Shown: positions 35,680 through 43,837 of the stretch, in pieces | Layout of the letters: every line of letters begins with the position of its first letter | Position numbering within the stretch: the first letter of the stretch is position 1 | Assembly (NCBI RefSeq): GCF_021129195.1 | Contig: NZ_JAJOHW010000035.1 | Coordinates: 1-64,000, forward strand | From: Chromobacterium aquaticum | Lineage (GTDB): Bacteria; Pseudomonadota; Gammaproteobacteria; Burkholderiales; Chromobacteriaceae | DNA length: 64,000 bases | Direction of reading: 5' to 3' | Program-made: the position numbers and the translations under genes | Notes under the pieces: generated by a model | Database searches by the model: none | What the model was told of the DNA's origin: nothing | What the model saw: only the letters and a program-made list of their open reading frames with translations

Positions 35680-35862
35680 ATGTTCGGTCGTCTTTTCAAG
35701 TTTTTCGTGTTGTGCGGCGTCTTGCTGATGCTGGCGCGCTGGCTGCTCAACCGCCGCCAGCGGCAGAGCCTGCACGAGCTGTTCAGCACCTTGGCATTGG
35801 CCTTGCTGCTCAGCGCCGGCTTGTTTTCGGCCTTGTATCTATTGGGCTGGCACCGTTTGTGA
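35680..35862 (+). CDS. Small two-helix membrane protein, unknown function
   Basis: 60 residues with two hydrophobic segments (FKFFVLCGVLLMLARWLL and LALALLLSAGLFSALYLLGW) joined by a basic loop (NRRQRQ). I do not recognise the family. The frame is open from 35452, but the region before ATG 35680 has no membrane-protein or conserved look and overlaps the metX promoter region. It lies alone between divergent metX and the radical SAM gene. Confidence 0.5.
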   Translation: MFGRLFKFFVLCGVLLMLARWLLNRRQRQSLHELFSTLALALLLSAGLFSALYLLGWHRL

Positions 35863-35956
35863 GCTGCGCTGCGCCCGCCACGCCCATCCTTGATCCCGCT
35901 CAGCGCCGCCGGCGGCTCCGTTTGCTAGACTGCCCGGCTTTGGGCGTTGTTTGGCG

Positions 35957-36892
35957 ATGGACCTGACCCGGCATCTGCATACCTTTGGTTATTATCTGAA
36001 ACGCCGCTTCGGCGAGACCGTGCACAAATTATCGCTGGCTGGCGATTTCACCTGTCCCAACCGCGACGGCACGCTGGGGCGCGGTGGCTGCACGTTTTGC
36101 AATGTGCGCAGCTTCGGCCGCGATCCGGCGGCTTTGTCTATCAGCGAGCAACTGGCGCGGGAGAAGGAGAAGACCGATCGCGCGCGGCGCTACCTCGCCT
36201 ATTTCCAGGCTTATACCAGCACTTATGCCGAAACCGAACTGCTGCGCCGCTTGTACGACGAGGCGCTGGCCGGCGCCGACGTGGCGGGGCTGTGCGTCGG
36301 CACCCGGCCGGACTGCGTGCCGGACGCCACCTTGGCCTTGCTGGCGGAATACCAGGACCAAGGCAGCGAAGTATGGCTGGAACTGGGCTTGCAAATCGCG
36401 CATGACCAGACTCAGGCCTTGATCCGGCGCGGTCACGGCCTGGCCGAATACCGCGACGCGGTGCGACGCGCGCATGGCCACGGGCTCAAGGTCTGCACCC
36501 ATCTGATCGCCGGCCTGCCCAGCGAGGATGCCGCCGCCGTCCACGCCTCCTTGGCCACGGTGCTGGACATCGGCGTCGAGGGGCTGAAGCTGCACCCGCT
36601 GATGGTGGTGCGCGGCTCGCGGATGGCGGCGCAATACCGGCGCGGAGAAGTGATGCCGTGGAGCCTGGACGACTATGCCGAGGTGGCCGCCAGCCTGATT
36701 CGCCACACTCCAACGCAAGTGGTGTATCACCGGGTGTCGGCCACGGCGCAGGCGCCCACGCTGATCGCGCCGGATTGGTGCGCTCCGCGCTGGACCGCCT
36801 TGCAGGCGATAGGCCGGCTGCTGACGCGGGACGGCGGCCAGGGGAGCGCGCTGGGACAATCTTGGCGGCCGGACACGGAACGGCTTGCGTAA
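35957..36892 (+). CDS. TIGR01212 family radical SAM protein (YhcC-like)
   Basis: 311-residue radical SAM protein. The cluster-binding Cys are in [17 protein letters not shown] (CxxxxxxxxxxCxxC spacing typical of this family). Other family motifs: [36 protein letters not shown] and [13 protein letters not shown]. Function is not settled in bacteria; eukaryotic Elp3 relatives act on tRNA. ATG at 35957 is preferred to TTG at 35951. Confidence 0.9.
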   Translation: MDLTRHLHTFGYYLKRRFGETVHKLSLAGDFTCPNRDGTLGRGGCTFCNVRSFGRDPAALSISEQLAREKEKTDRARRYLAYFQAYTSTYAETELLRRLYDEALAGADVAGLCVGTRPDCVPDATLALLAEYQDQGSEVWLELGLQIAHDQTQALIRRGHGLAEYRDAVRRAHGHGLKVCTHLIAGLPSEDAAAVHASLATVLDIGVEGLKLHPLMVVRGSRMAAQYRRGEVMPWSLDDYAEVAASLIRHTPTQVVYHRVSATAQAPTLIAPDWCAPRWTALQAIGRLLTRDGGQGSALGQSWRPDTERLA

Positions 36893-36965
36893 ATTATCCG
36901 CGTGGTCGATTGTCAGATTCAGGAGCCGCTCCCGACTTATGGGGGTAGAGACTGGAGACACCGCC

Positions 36966-37883
36966 ATGCTGATCAAGAAACCCGCCGACATTCCCTCGTC
37001 GGACATCACGCCGGAAGGCGTGTACCTGAATCGCCGCCACTTCATGCTGGGCAGCGCCGGCTTGCTGCTGTCCACGGAGACGCTGGCGGCGCTGGCCACC
37101 AAGAAAAGCCCCTTGTCGACCTTGGCCGGAAATGACAAGGCCAATAGTCTGAAAGAGATTGCCGGCTACAATAATTTCTACGAGTTCGGCACCGACAAGG
37201 CCGACCCGGCGGCGAATGCCGGCGGGCTGAAAACCCGTCCCTGGAATGTGCTGGTGGACGGGGAGGTGGCCAAGCCGCGCAGCTTCGGCATTGAGCAATT
37301 GCTGAAAATGCCGCTGGAGGAGCGCATCTACCGGCTGCGCTGTGTCGAGGGCTGGAGCATGGTGATTCCGTGGGTGGGCTTTCCGCTGGCCAGCCTGCTC
37401 AAGCAGATGAATCCAACCTCGCGCGCCAAGTACGTGGCCTTCGAAACCCTGCAGCGGCCGGCGGAAATGCCCGGCCAGCGCGGTCGGGTGCTGGACTGGC
37501 CCTATCGCGAGGGCCTGCGCATCGACGAAGCGATGCACCCGCTGACCATTCTGGCCGTCGGCTTGTACAACGATGTGCTGCCCAATCAGAACGGCGCGCC
37601 CATCCGCCTGGTGGTGCCGTGGAAATACGGCTTCAAGAGCATCAAGTCCATCGTGCGCATCCATTTGCAGGAAACCATGCCGGCCACCAGTTGGAATAGG
37701 GCCAATGCGCGCGAGTACGGCTTCTATTCCAATGTGAATCCGGAAGTGGACCATCCGCGCTGGAGCCAGGCCAGCGAGCGCCGCATCGGCGAATTCTTCA
37801 AGCGCAAGACGCTGATGTTCAACGGCTATGCCGATCAGGTGGCGGGTTTGTACCGCGGCCTGGATCTGCGCAAGAACTATTGA
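36966..37883 (+). CDS. msrP: Methionine sulfoxide reductase catalytic subunit MsrP (YedY)
   Basis: 305-residue molybdenum-cofactor protein exported by Tat: twin-arginine motif [14 protein letters not shown] near residue 19. The molybdenum ligand Cys is in [15 protein letters not shown], followed by [11 protein letters not shown] and [14 protein letters not shown]. It repairs oxidised methionine in periplasmic proteins. ATG at 36966 fits the family N-terminus; in-frame codons back to 36885 are unlikely to be used. msrQ follows after 10 bases. Confidence 0.94.
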   Translation: MLIKKPADIPSSDITPEGVYLNRRHFMLGSAGLLLSTETLAALATKKSPLSTLAGNDKANSLKEIAGYNNFYEFGTDKADPAANAGGLKTRPWNVLVDGEVAKPRSFGIEQLLKMPLEERIYRLRCVEGWSMVIPWVGFPLASLLKQMNPTSRAKYVAFETLQRPAEMPGQRGRVLDWPYREGLRIDEAMHPLTILAVGLYNDVLPNQNGAPIRLVVPWKYGFKSIKSIVRIHLQETMPATSWNRANAREYGFYSNVNPEVDHPRWSQASERRIGEFFKRKTLMFNGYADQVAGLYRGLDLRKNY

Positions 37884-37893
37884 TGGGGCGAGG

Positions 37894-38523
37894 ATGACGA
37901 CATTGCGCCTTAAATCCGCTTCCGCTCGGCCGGCCGATCGCGCGTTGGTCTGGTTCAAATGCCTGCTGTTCGCGGTCTGTCTGTTGCCGCTGGCGCGCGC
38001 CGCCTGGATTGTGCTGTCTGGCGAGGCGGTGAACCCGGTGGAGTTCATCACTCGTTCCACCGGCACCTGGACCTTGGTGTGGCTGCTGGCGACGCTGGCG
38101 ATGACGCCCTTGCGGCGTTTGGGGGCTGGCGGCTGGCCGCTCAAGTGCCGGCGTATGCTGGGCTTGTTCGCCTTTTTCTACTTGAGCCTGCATTTCCTCA
38201 CCTATTTGTGGCTGGACCAGTTCTTCGATTGGGCCGGCATCGTCAGGGACATCTACAAGCGGCCCTTCATCACCGTCGGTTTCGCCGCGCTCTTGCTGAT
38301 GACGCCGTTGGCGCTGACCTCGACCCAAGCTTGGATGCGCCGGCTCAAGCGCAACTGGGGCCGGCTGCATCGGCTGGTCTATCCGACGGCCTTGCTGGCG
38401 GTCATCCATTACTGGTGGCTGGTGAAAAAGGACTTGAGCCAGCCCTTGATCTACGCGGCGGTCTTGGCCGCCTTGCTGGGGGTGCGGCTGTGGTGGCGGC
38501 TGCGCCGGCCCGGCGGCGCTTGA
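37894..38523 (+). CDS. msrQ: MsrQ, heme-binding membrane subunit of the MsrPQ system
   Basis: 209-residue protein with six transmembrane helices. Heme-binding histidines are likely those in YLSLHFLTYLWL, LHRLVYPTALLAVIHYWWL. It passes electrons from the quinone pool or flavin reductase to MsrP. RBS GGGGCGAGG lies directly upstream; it forms an operon with msrP. Confidence 0.93.
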   Translation: MTTLRLKSASARPADRALVWFKCLLFAVCLLPLARAAWIVLSGEAVNPVEFITRSTGTWTLVWLLATLAMTPLRRLGAGGWPLKCRRMLGLFAFFYLSLHFLTYLWLDQFFDWAGIVRDIYKRPFITVGFAALLLMTPLALTSTQAWMRRLKRNWGRLHRLVYPTALLAVIHYWWLVKKDLSQPLIYAAVLAALLGVRLWWRLRRPGGA

Positions 38524-38628
38524 GCTGGGGCAAATCCCCCCGCACTGGAGCGGCGAAGCGGCGGCTTGGGGTTTGCCAGCCGGCGCTCAAACTTCTACAG
38601 TGGCGTTTTGTTTTTCACCGTGAAGATC

Positions 38629-38787
38629 ATGTCCAAGGAGAAAGCCCCGGTCACTCAGGCGATCCGGGTATTGCGCGAGCATCAGGTCAGCTATAGCGAG
38701 CATCTGTACAAGTACGAGGAAAAGGGCGGCACCACGGTGTCGGCGCGGGAGTTGGGCGTGGACGAGCACGGGGCACGGGTTAGTTGA
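38629..38787 (+). pseudogene. ybaK: Truncated ybaK (aminoacyl-tRNA deacylase), cut by the island edge
   Basis: The first ~48 residues (SKEKAPVTQAIRVLREH ... TVSARELGVDEH) match the N-terminus of YbaK/EbsC Cys-tRNA(Pro) deacylases, normally about 160 residues. After DEH the sequence leaves the family and stops five codons later. The expected continuation (VVKTLVM-like) is missing. Base composition is GC-rich up to about 38770 and changes afterwards. I infer that the genomic island inserted here; the rest of the gene should lie beyond the right edge of the window. Confidence 0.75.
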
Positions 38788-39217
38788 AACGGCGTGGACA
38801 TCACTGCAGACCCGCATTTAGCCAAGCTTATGATGAGATCAACAAATGTCCATAGAGAATTAACTTTTGGTAGCCTTCGCAAGCCACTTTGTCCATACCT
38901 CTGGTTGGCTGCGACTAACTTTCAACTCTCCCACTCGATATTCCAATCTCAGCTTGCTGGTCCATTGTTCCGGTGGATGTAGCGTGTTTGGGGTCGTACC
39001 GTTTCATTCATTGATGCAATCTAGGGACGGAGCTTCCGCGACAGGCGGCGACTTCGGCGAGGGTCTGCTACGCCTGGTGACTTGCCAGACGGCCCTGTCT
39101 CTGAGTTCCGATGAGAAACGCTGCGCGCTCATAGACCTCCAGCAATGCATCAGTTGGAAGTGCCACTGTTGTCGAGGCAGCCCATAGGGATGGAGCTCTC
39201 TCTATGTTTTTTTATTC
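38770..39217. other. Left end of the genomic island, no intact gene
   Basis: About 450 bases between the broken ybaK and the precursor gene. The first 170 bases are AT-richer than the chromosome, as reported for GInt 3' ends. The rest holds only a broken transposase-like stretch (see 38995-39132, minus). Open frames on the plus strand here (for example 38867-39187) have no recognisable protein character. Confidence 0.6.
38995..39132 (-). pseudogene. Relic of an IS3-type transposase OrfA
   Basis: On the minus strand QRFSSELRDRAVWQVT is followed, after a shift of frame, by LAEVAACRGSSVPRLHQ. Together these resemble the N-terminal HTH of IS3-family OrfA proteins (RFxxEfrdrAVxxV...sxaevAxxlgVsxxxLxxW). 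The segment is short, shifted and has no full element around it. Low certainty. Confidence 0.35.
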
Positions 39218-39250
39218 TTGACAAATGAGTAAGGCAATCCCAGATTGAAT
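39218..39250 (+). promoter_or_regulatory. Candidate promoter of the precursor gene
   Basis: A consensus -35 TTGACA at 39218-39223 lies about 80 bases before the precursor ATG. The -10 region is weak (CAGATTGAAT around 39241-39250). An extended poly-T/AT stretch precedes it. Confidence 0.35.
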
Positions 39251-39303
39251 CTAGTTGCTTAGTGCTAGCACCAACAACATGTCAATCAGACAGGGAGATT
39301 GTA

Positions 39304-39510
39304 ATGAGCACACCAGAAAGTGTGGCAACAACGGGCTCGGGAGAGCCTGGTTCGCCTAATAATCGAGTGGCTAGTGCGGTAGAGGCGCTCCAAACATTAG
39401 CCATTGGCGAAGTCGATGAATTCGAAAGCTACGATAGCCTAGAGGCGGGCTGCTTGTCATGCTCAGGAGTAAAGCGCCAATTGATCGAACATAGTCCTCC
39501 AAAACCCTAA
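39304..39510 (+). CDS. Putative RiPP precursor peptide
   Basis: 68-residue acidic, hydrophilic peptide with no signal peptide or membrane segment. Residues 1-20 are Gly/Ser/Pro/Thr-rich, 21-48 look like a helical leader (VASAVEALQTLAIGEVDEF), and the tail AGCLSCSGVKRQLIEHSPPK contains the only two cysteines (C50, C53) with several Ser. This is the layout expected of a modified peptide: a leader, then a short Cys/Ser core. ATG at 39304 has AGGGAG 9 bases upstream; 39262 is an unlikely in-frame start. It is the first gene before a set of tailoring genes including an MNIO enzyme, which act on cysteine-containing peptides. The precursor role is inference. Confidence 0.65.
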   Translation: MSTPESVATTGSGEPGSPNNRVASAVEALQTLAIGEVDEFESYDSLEAGCLSCSGVKRQLIEHSPPKP

Positions 39511-39531
39511 AAGCGTTGAATAAGACATGCT

Positions 39532-39561
39532 GTGCATATCTTTAGTTTGATAAAGATGCAC
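39532..39561 (+). terminator. Hairpin after the precursor gene
   Basis: GTGCAT(AT)CTTTA pairs with TAAAGATGCAC with a two-base bulge and a loop of about six bases, 22 bases after the precursor stop. No clear T-run follows. It may be a partial terminator or an mRNA-stabilising element that gives more precursor than enzyme. Confidence 0.45.
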
Positions 39562-39728
39562 TGCTCCCTACCTTATGGCTTTCATGTGTTGTTAAATCGA
39601 GACGCAGAATGTTTTCCATAATCCATTCTCTATTGCGCAATCAATAGATCCACCTTCTTTGTAGTGACTGAGCAGGATTGAGCGTTTTACTATTATTGCA
39701 GTCTCGATGTTAACGTCAGGAGATTGTT

Positions 39729-40316
39729 ATGCTGGCAAAATCCCCAAGCGTCGCAGTGGCCTTGAATACTGAGGTCATGTCACCGACCCTAACGAAGGGA
39801 ACTGTGTTAGTAGGTAGGTTTGGCACGGACTGTGCTAGATGGGACGTCATTGGCTTTAGACACTACTTGTCAGAAGATGACTTCAAGTTGCTAGCGGAAA
39901 TTAATGGAGTCCCCCCAGAAAAGGTTCCCTTGTATCAGAACGTCAAAGATGTGATTGGCCCACCTCAAATTCACTTTATAGGTCGGGTCGTCGCGCTAGG
40001 AGGAGAAACCTTCGAATTGCGCAGTGGCAACGTGTACATTGATGGAAAAAAAACAGAGCCCCCAGCAAAGCTCAAGGGCTTATATTCAGCTTTCGATAAT
40101 AAACACTTTACCTTCGGGTCAAGTGCAGTAGTGGTGCCGGAGGGTTGCATTTTTGTTCTAAAAGACAACCCTGGCGCAATCATGGACTCTCGCCGATTTG
40201 GACCAATTCAGCTAGGCCAGATCATGGGAAAAATGATAACGACCACATCCCTTTCTCAACTGTCAGAGCCAGTTCTTGCCGATATCTACGAGCATCATCC
40301 GACATTGGCAAATTAA
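39729..40316 (+). CDS. S26 signal-peptidase-like protein lacking the catalytic dyad
   Basis: 195 residues with the fold pattern of type I signal peptidases: VMSPTLTKGTVLVGRF (box B), FIGRVVALGGETFELRSGNV (box D), and FVLKDNPGAIMDSRRFGPI (box E, GDNxxxSxDSRxxG-like). Yet the catalytic Ser of SMxPT is Val16 and the general-base Lys of KRV is Gly85. There is also no N-terminal membrane anchor. It therefore seems to be a soluble, non-catalytic member. Its place between the precursor and tailoring genes suggests leader binding or chaperoning. RBS AGGAGATTG is upstream of the ATG. Confidence 0.8.
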   Translation: MLAKSPSVAVALNTEVMSPTLTKGTVLVGRFGTDCARWDVIGFRHYLSEDDFKLLAEINGVPPEKVPLYQNVKDVIGPPQIHFIGRVVALGGETFELRSGNVYIDGKKTEPPAKLKGLYSAFDNKHFTFGSSAVVVPEGCIFVLKDNPGAIMDSRRFGPIQLGQIMGKMITTTSLSQLSEPVLADIYEHHPTLAN

Positions 40317-40351
40317 AAGCATATCAACCTGCTCACGCCGGGTAAAATAGA

Positions 40352-41530
40352 ATGCACATTCTTCTGCTGAGCAAGTTTTTCCCTTTGGTTGGGCAGGTTA
40401 GTACATTGAACCTGTGGCTCGCTCGAGGGCTATCGAATGCTGGGCATATGGTGTCTGTCTGCACGGATAGTGGGTGGGCGCCACCTCAGTATCGATACGA
40501 GTCTAGGCATTGTCCAGCCAAGGAAATTGAGAATATATGCAATAGCGCAAACTTCAGAATTCGCTACTGTCAAAAATGGGAAGATGATCAATTTTATATC
40601 CCACCGACTGAACCTCGAGTAACTCTCCTCGTAAACGAAGCGCTGGCAGCGATTGAAGAACAGCCTGCCGATGTAATCTTTGCACATTATCTGGAGCCGT
40701 ATGCAATAGCAGGCTACATAGTTTCTACGCTTACAGGCACCCCATTGGTTGTGACACATGCAGGCAGTGACATTGCACGCTTAGCTCATTCGAAAAACAT
40801 GGGGAAAGCCTACAAGAAAATAGCTGAACACGCCTCCGCATTCATTGCCAAAAGCCCAACGGCAAAACTTCTGAACGCAGAGTGGACCGGCCCGTTGCCG
40901 AGTGCTTATTTTCCCGACCCTAATTTCTTTAATTTCAAGACATCTTTTGATAAAAGCTTCTCAAACCGCCCTGTGCGAGTTGGTTTTTATGGAAAGCTAG
41001 CAGAGGGAAAGTCACTTATTACTTCTGTGAGGGCCATATCCTTACTTCGATCTAGGGGTTTGGACATTGAGTTCGTCTGTGCTGGAAAGCCTCTTCCTGG
41101 ATTTGAAGAAAAATGGCAGGTTGAAGTTCGATCTCTGAATTGGGTAGAGACGAGGGGGTTCATTCCAAATTGGGATGTCTCAGAATTTATTCACTCCTGT
41201 GACATTATTCTCTACTTAAAGGATGGCTACCGTACCTCTGGCCATAACTCAATAATTCCAAAGGAAGTGATTGCTTCCGGAGGATTCTTAGTTGCATCGC
41301 CGGAGTCCCTCGCAACTCCTTGGTATCAAAATAATCTAACCCCTGGGCGCGATTACCAGTTGTTTACCGACTCTCTTAAAGTGGACTTACTGGCAAATTT
41401 CTTGGAATCCGTTATTGGATCAATAATTAATTGCCCCCCGACGAAGAGCACTGTCGATTGGGCAAGCGGCTACTCTAATTATATTGACTCCTGGAGTAGA
41501 ATTTTTGCAGCGGCAGCGGAGGGAGTATGA
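40352..41530 (+). CDS. Glycosyltransferase, GT4/GT-B-like
   Basis: 392 residues with a GT-B layout. The N-terminal domain begins MHILLLSKFFPLVGQVSTLN and contains VVTHAGSDIARLAHSKN; the C-terminal domain has VRVGFYGKLAEGKSLITSVR and the nucleotide-sugar pocket SIIPKEVIASGGFLVASPE. It probably transfers a sugar from an NDP-sugar. In this cluster the acceptor may be Ser, Thr or Cys of the precursor peptide. Lower GC than the chromosome. It starts 35 bases after the S26-like gene and overlaps the next gene by four bases (ATGA). Confidence 0.82.
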   Translation: MHILLLSKFFPLVGQVSTLNLWLARGLSNAGHMVSVCTDSGWAPPQYRYESRHCPAKEIENICNSANFRIRYCQKWEDDQFYIPPTEPRVTLLVNEALAAIEEQPADVIFAHYLEPYAIAGYIVSTLTGTPLVVTHAGSDIARLAHSKNMGKAYKKIAEHASAFIAKSPTAKLLNAEWTGPLPSAYFPDPNFFNFKTSFDKSFSNRPVRVGFYGKLAEGKSLITSVRAISLLRSRGLDIEFVCAGKPLPGFEEKWQVEVRSLNWVETRGFIPNWDVSEFIHSCDIILYLKDGYRTSGHNSIIPKEVIASGGFLVASPESLATPWYQNNLTPGRDYQLFTDSLKVDLLANFLESVIGSIINCPPTKSTVDWASGYSNYIDSWSRIFAAAAEGV

Positions 41531-42333
41531 ATAATTTCGCGGAGTTTGCCCTCAGATTACATGACAGGCTACAGCTCTACTCCGATCAAGATAAGATGTC
41601 TCGCGCTGCATCAGATGAGTTACGTGACGCCTTGTCAAGCGCGAATTTTCGTATCGACTGTGTAGAGCGAGCTCTACTCAGCATGGCCAATGGGCGTCAC
41701 GGCTGGACAAATCCACCTATATTTACAGATGTTACAGCTGGTTTTGTTGTGAGATTACTTTATTGGCCAGCCAAATACGTAGGCGATATACACACCCACA
41801 ATTTCTGGACAGTAACTGGCGTCCTCAATAATGAAATAACTGTAGTTAAATATTCTAAAACCAATACTAGTGAACTACAGGAAGTTAATCGCTACTACGG
41901 AAAAGTTGGTGATGTCGGCTATATAACCCCCCCTTGTACACACCAAGCAATTAACGAAACACAGACGCCTTCAGTAACTATTGCAGTTTTTCACCGCAGG
42001 CACTTGATCAGCAGAGATATTCCTGAGGTTGAGTGGGTCGAACGAAGCAATGAGGAGAGATACTCAAAAGGCATATACGATAGAGCTCTACGCGCTCATA
42101 TTTTCATATTAGATCAGCACCCAGGTGACCGGTCGCTCCAGTTATTGGATGAGGCATATGATCTCGCGCCAATTGGTCTAAAGCTACTCGCAACTAAGGC
42201 AATAGCAAAACACCGGCCAGAAGTTGCGCTAAAAAGGCTAGAGGAGATAATCTTTCTTATGGGAAACGAGCATCCCAATGTCGATGAAATTCGGCAAGTG
42301 AAAGACTCACTATCTATGGCATTGACAATATGA
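41527..42333 (+). CDS. Cupin-domain protein (cysteine-dioxygenase-like)
   Basis: 268 residues. The cupin core is DIHTHNFWTVTGVLNNEITV (H89, H91) with the second motif GDVGYITPPCTHQAINE (H139, preceded by C137). This HxH...H arrangement is a mononuclear metal site as in thiol dioxygenases. The C-terminal ~90 residues look helical, TPR-like (RSLQLLDEAYDLAPIGLKLL), perhaps for binding the peptide. ATGA overlaps on both sides tie it to the glycosyltransferase and the next gene. A role in oxidising the modified cysteine is inference. Confidence 0.65.
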   Translation: MNNFAEFALRLHDRLQLYSDQDKMSRAASDELRDALSSANFRIDCVERALLSMANGRHGWTNPPIFTDVTAGFVVRLLYWPAKYVGDIHTHNFWTVTGVLNNEITVVKYSKTNTSELQEVNRYYGKVGDVGYITPPCTHQAINETQTPSVTIAVFHRRHLISRDIPEVEWVERSNEERYSKGIYDRALRAHIFILDQHPGDRSLQLLDEAYDLAPIGLKLLATKAIAKHRPEVALKRLEEIIFLMGNEHPNVDEIRQVKDSLSMALTI

Positions 42334-42914
42334 CCGATACAGAAAATTATCTTTCAGATGAGGCGCTACGTAAATTGCTAGGAAGTCGCCTTAAGCGTAA
42401 ACAACTACTAAATAAAAGTAACAGCCTTCCTTTAAATTCAAATGCCATTGATCAAGAGATGTTATTCTTAACACAAGAAAATCCTCATGGAATAGAGCTT
42501 CTTGGCAAGCTAAATGAAGAGAGATTTTGCATCGGCGCCGAACGCCAATTCAGTTCCATCATTTCTTTTGTTGGGCAAAATGCGTGGCTTGAAGTTATCG
42601 AGGACTTTCTTGAGCATGAATCTATTCCGCCTGCAGTTAGAGTGGAAGAGACACTATCGATACTGTTAGGATATATATCGGCTAATGTATGCCATTGCAA
42701 TGTGCTTGGCAAAGCTTTGTTGGAGCTCGAGAAAGCCAAACTAACCGTGCTTAGTCGAGGCGGCTCAATTACCTTGCAATCATGCTCGCCTTTGCCAGAT
42801 GAAGGACTGTTAAATCACCCTTTGTTCTCAGGATGCAACTTCCCACATAGATGTGTAATTTATGGTGATGTGGGTTCGGGAAAGATTTTTAGGCGGCGAG
42901 AATCTATTGTATGA
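42330..42914 (+). CDS. Unknown protein, probable partner of the MNIO enzyme
   Basis: 194 residues, no family recognised. It starts with a basic helical stretch (EALRKLLGSRLKRKQLLNK) and has a central helical region (VRVEETLSILLGYISANVCH). Three or four Cys are scattered (CHCN, LQSCSP, SGCNFPHRC). It lies directly before the MNIO gene with a four-base overlap. MNIO enzymes usually act with a small adjacent partner protein that recruits the leader (MbnC-, TglI- or DUF2063-like), so this is the natural candidate here. No similarity to those was visible by eye. Confidence 0.6.
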   Translation: MTDTENYLSDEALRKLLGSRLKRKQLLNKSNSLPLNSNAIDQEMLFLTQENPHGIELLGKLNEERFCIGAERQFSSIISFVGQNAWLEVIEDFLEHESIPPAVRVEETLSILLGYISANVCHCNVLGKALLELEKAKLTVLSRGGSITLQSCSPLPDEGLLNHPLFSGCNFPHRCVIYGDVGSGKIFRRRESIV

Positions 42915-43741
42915 AGGAAATTACACTACAGCCGAGCATCGGTATTAATTTACACCTGGATTCACTTCCCCTTGTACGTGAATGCCTTAATGACATTGAC
43001 CACGTGGAAGTCATGTATGAAAACATCCGTGAGTTAAGCCGCACAGAAAGCTGGAATGAGATTATCCAATATAAAAGCATCCATATACACTCTTCATCAA
43101 TGTCGATCGGTTCCACAGGAGGGGTGACGAGTGATTTTCTTTGCTCAAGCGAACTAGCGGTGTCATCCCTTTCCCCCGAAATCTGGAGTGACCACTTTGC
43201 TATTACTCGCCTAAATGGGTATGAAGCTGGCCGTTTATTGCCATTGCGCCCTACGAATGGAGTACTTCGCGACGCAGCCGCGAAGATAAAGATATTTATG
43301 GAGAAGACCGGAGTTAGATTCCTCCTTGAAAATATTGCATATTACTTCCGATATCCGGGATATGACGCGATGGACGCGCATTATTTGGCAGAGGTAGTTA
43401 CTGCTGCAGACTGTGAAATTCTCTTAGATGTTAATAATATTTTTGTCAATGCAATCAATTTTAATTTCGACCCACTAAGCTATCTACAAGCACTTCCTAT
43501 AGATAAGGTTGGAGCGATTCATATTGCGGGCTCCCGTAGAATTGGCCCCCTGTTAGTTGATTCTCATGATTGCACGCCGTCGCCAGAGTCCTTGAATTTA
43601 CTTGTCGAAGCTATCAAATTGACTGGCCCGGTGCCAGTCACCCTTGAATGGGATTCAAATTTTCCTAGTGTTGACGTACTCAGGCAGACGCTTTCTGATA
43701 TTCGGCATCAGATCAGTCTCTGTAGTGACACAAGAGCTTGA
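42911..43741 (+). CDS. MNIO (DUF692) multinuclear iron oxidative enzyme
   Basis: 276-residue TIM-barrel oxidase of the MbnB/TglH superfamily. Expected iron ligands and motifs are in place: SIGINLHLD at the start, HVEVMYENI (E38), IHIHSSSMSIGS (H60), SDHFAI (H95), FLLENIAYYF (E140, N141), LLDVNNIFVNAINF (D173, N176), AIHIAGS (H204), VDSHD (D217, H219) and TLEWDSN (E246). Known members modify Cys or other residues of ribosomal peptides, for example to oxazolone-thioamide or by carbon excision. It ends the four-gene ATGA-coupled run. The product made here cannot be predicted. Confidence 0.88.
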   Translation: MKEITLQPSIGINLHLDSLPLVRECLNDIDHVEVMYENIRELSRTESWNEIIQYKSIHIHSSSMSIGSTGGVTSDFLCSSELAVSSLSPEIWSDHFAITRLNGYEAGRLLPLRPTNGVLRDAAAKIKIFMEKTGVRFLLENIAYYFRYPGYDAMDAHYLAEVVTAADCEILLDVNNIFVNAINFNFDPLSYLQALPIDKVGAIHIAGSRRIGPLLVDSHDCTPSPESLNLLVEAIKLTGPVPVTLEWDSNFPSVDVLRQTLSDIRHQISLCSDTRA

Positions 43742-43837
43742 CCCATCTTTGAAGATTGTGAAAATCAACCTGCGCTTACCCATCGATTAGTCCTACGCTA
43801 TAGTTCCTATCAAACCCCCTTTGTCATGCTGATTTCA

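Noticed and set aside
38520-38545. GGGGCAAATCCCC stem after msrQ as a terminator
   Set aside because: Only four base pairs and no T-run.
38867-39187. A 106-codon plus-strand frame at the left end of the island
   Set aside because: Composition is odd, no ribosome-binding site or recognisable domain; the opposite strand holds a transposase-like relic that explains part of it.
39729-40316. Annotating the S26-like gene as an active signal peptidase or LexA-type protease
   Set aside because: Ser and Lys of the dyad are replaced by Val16 and Gly85, and there is no membrane anchor or HTH domain.
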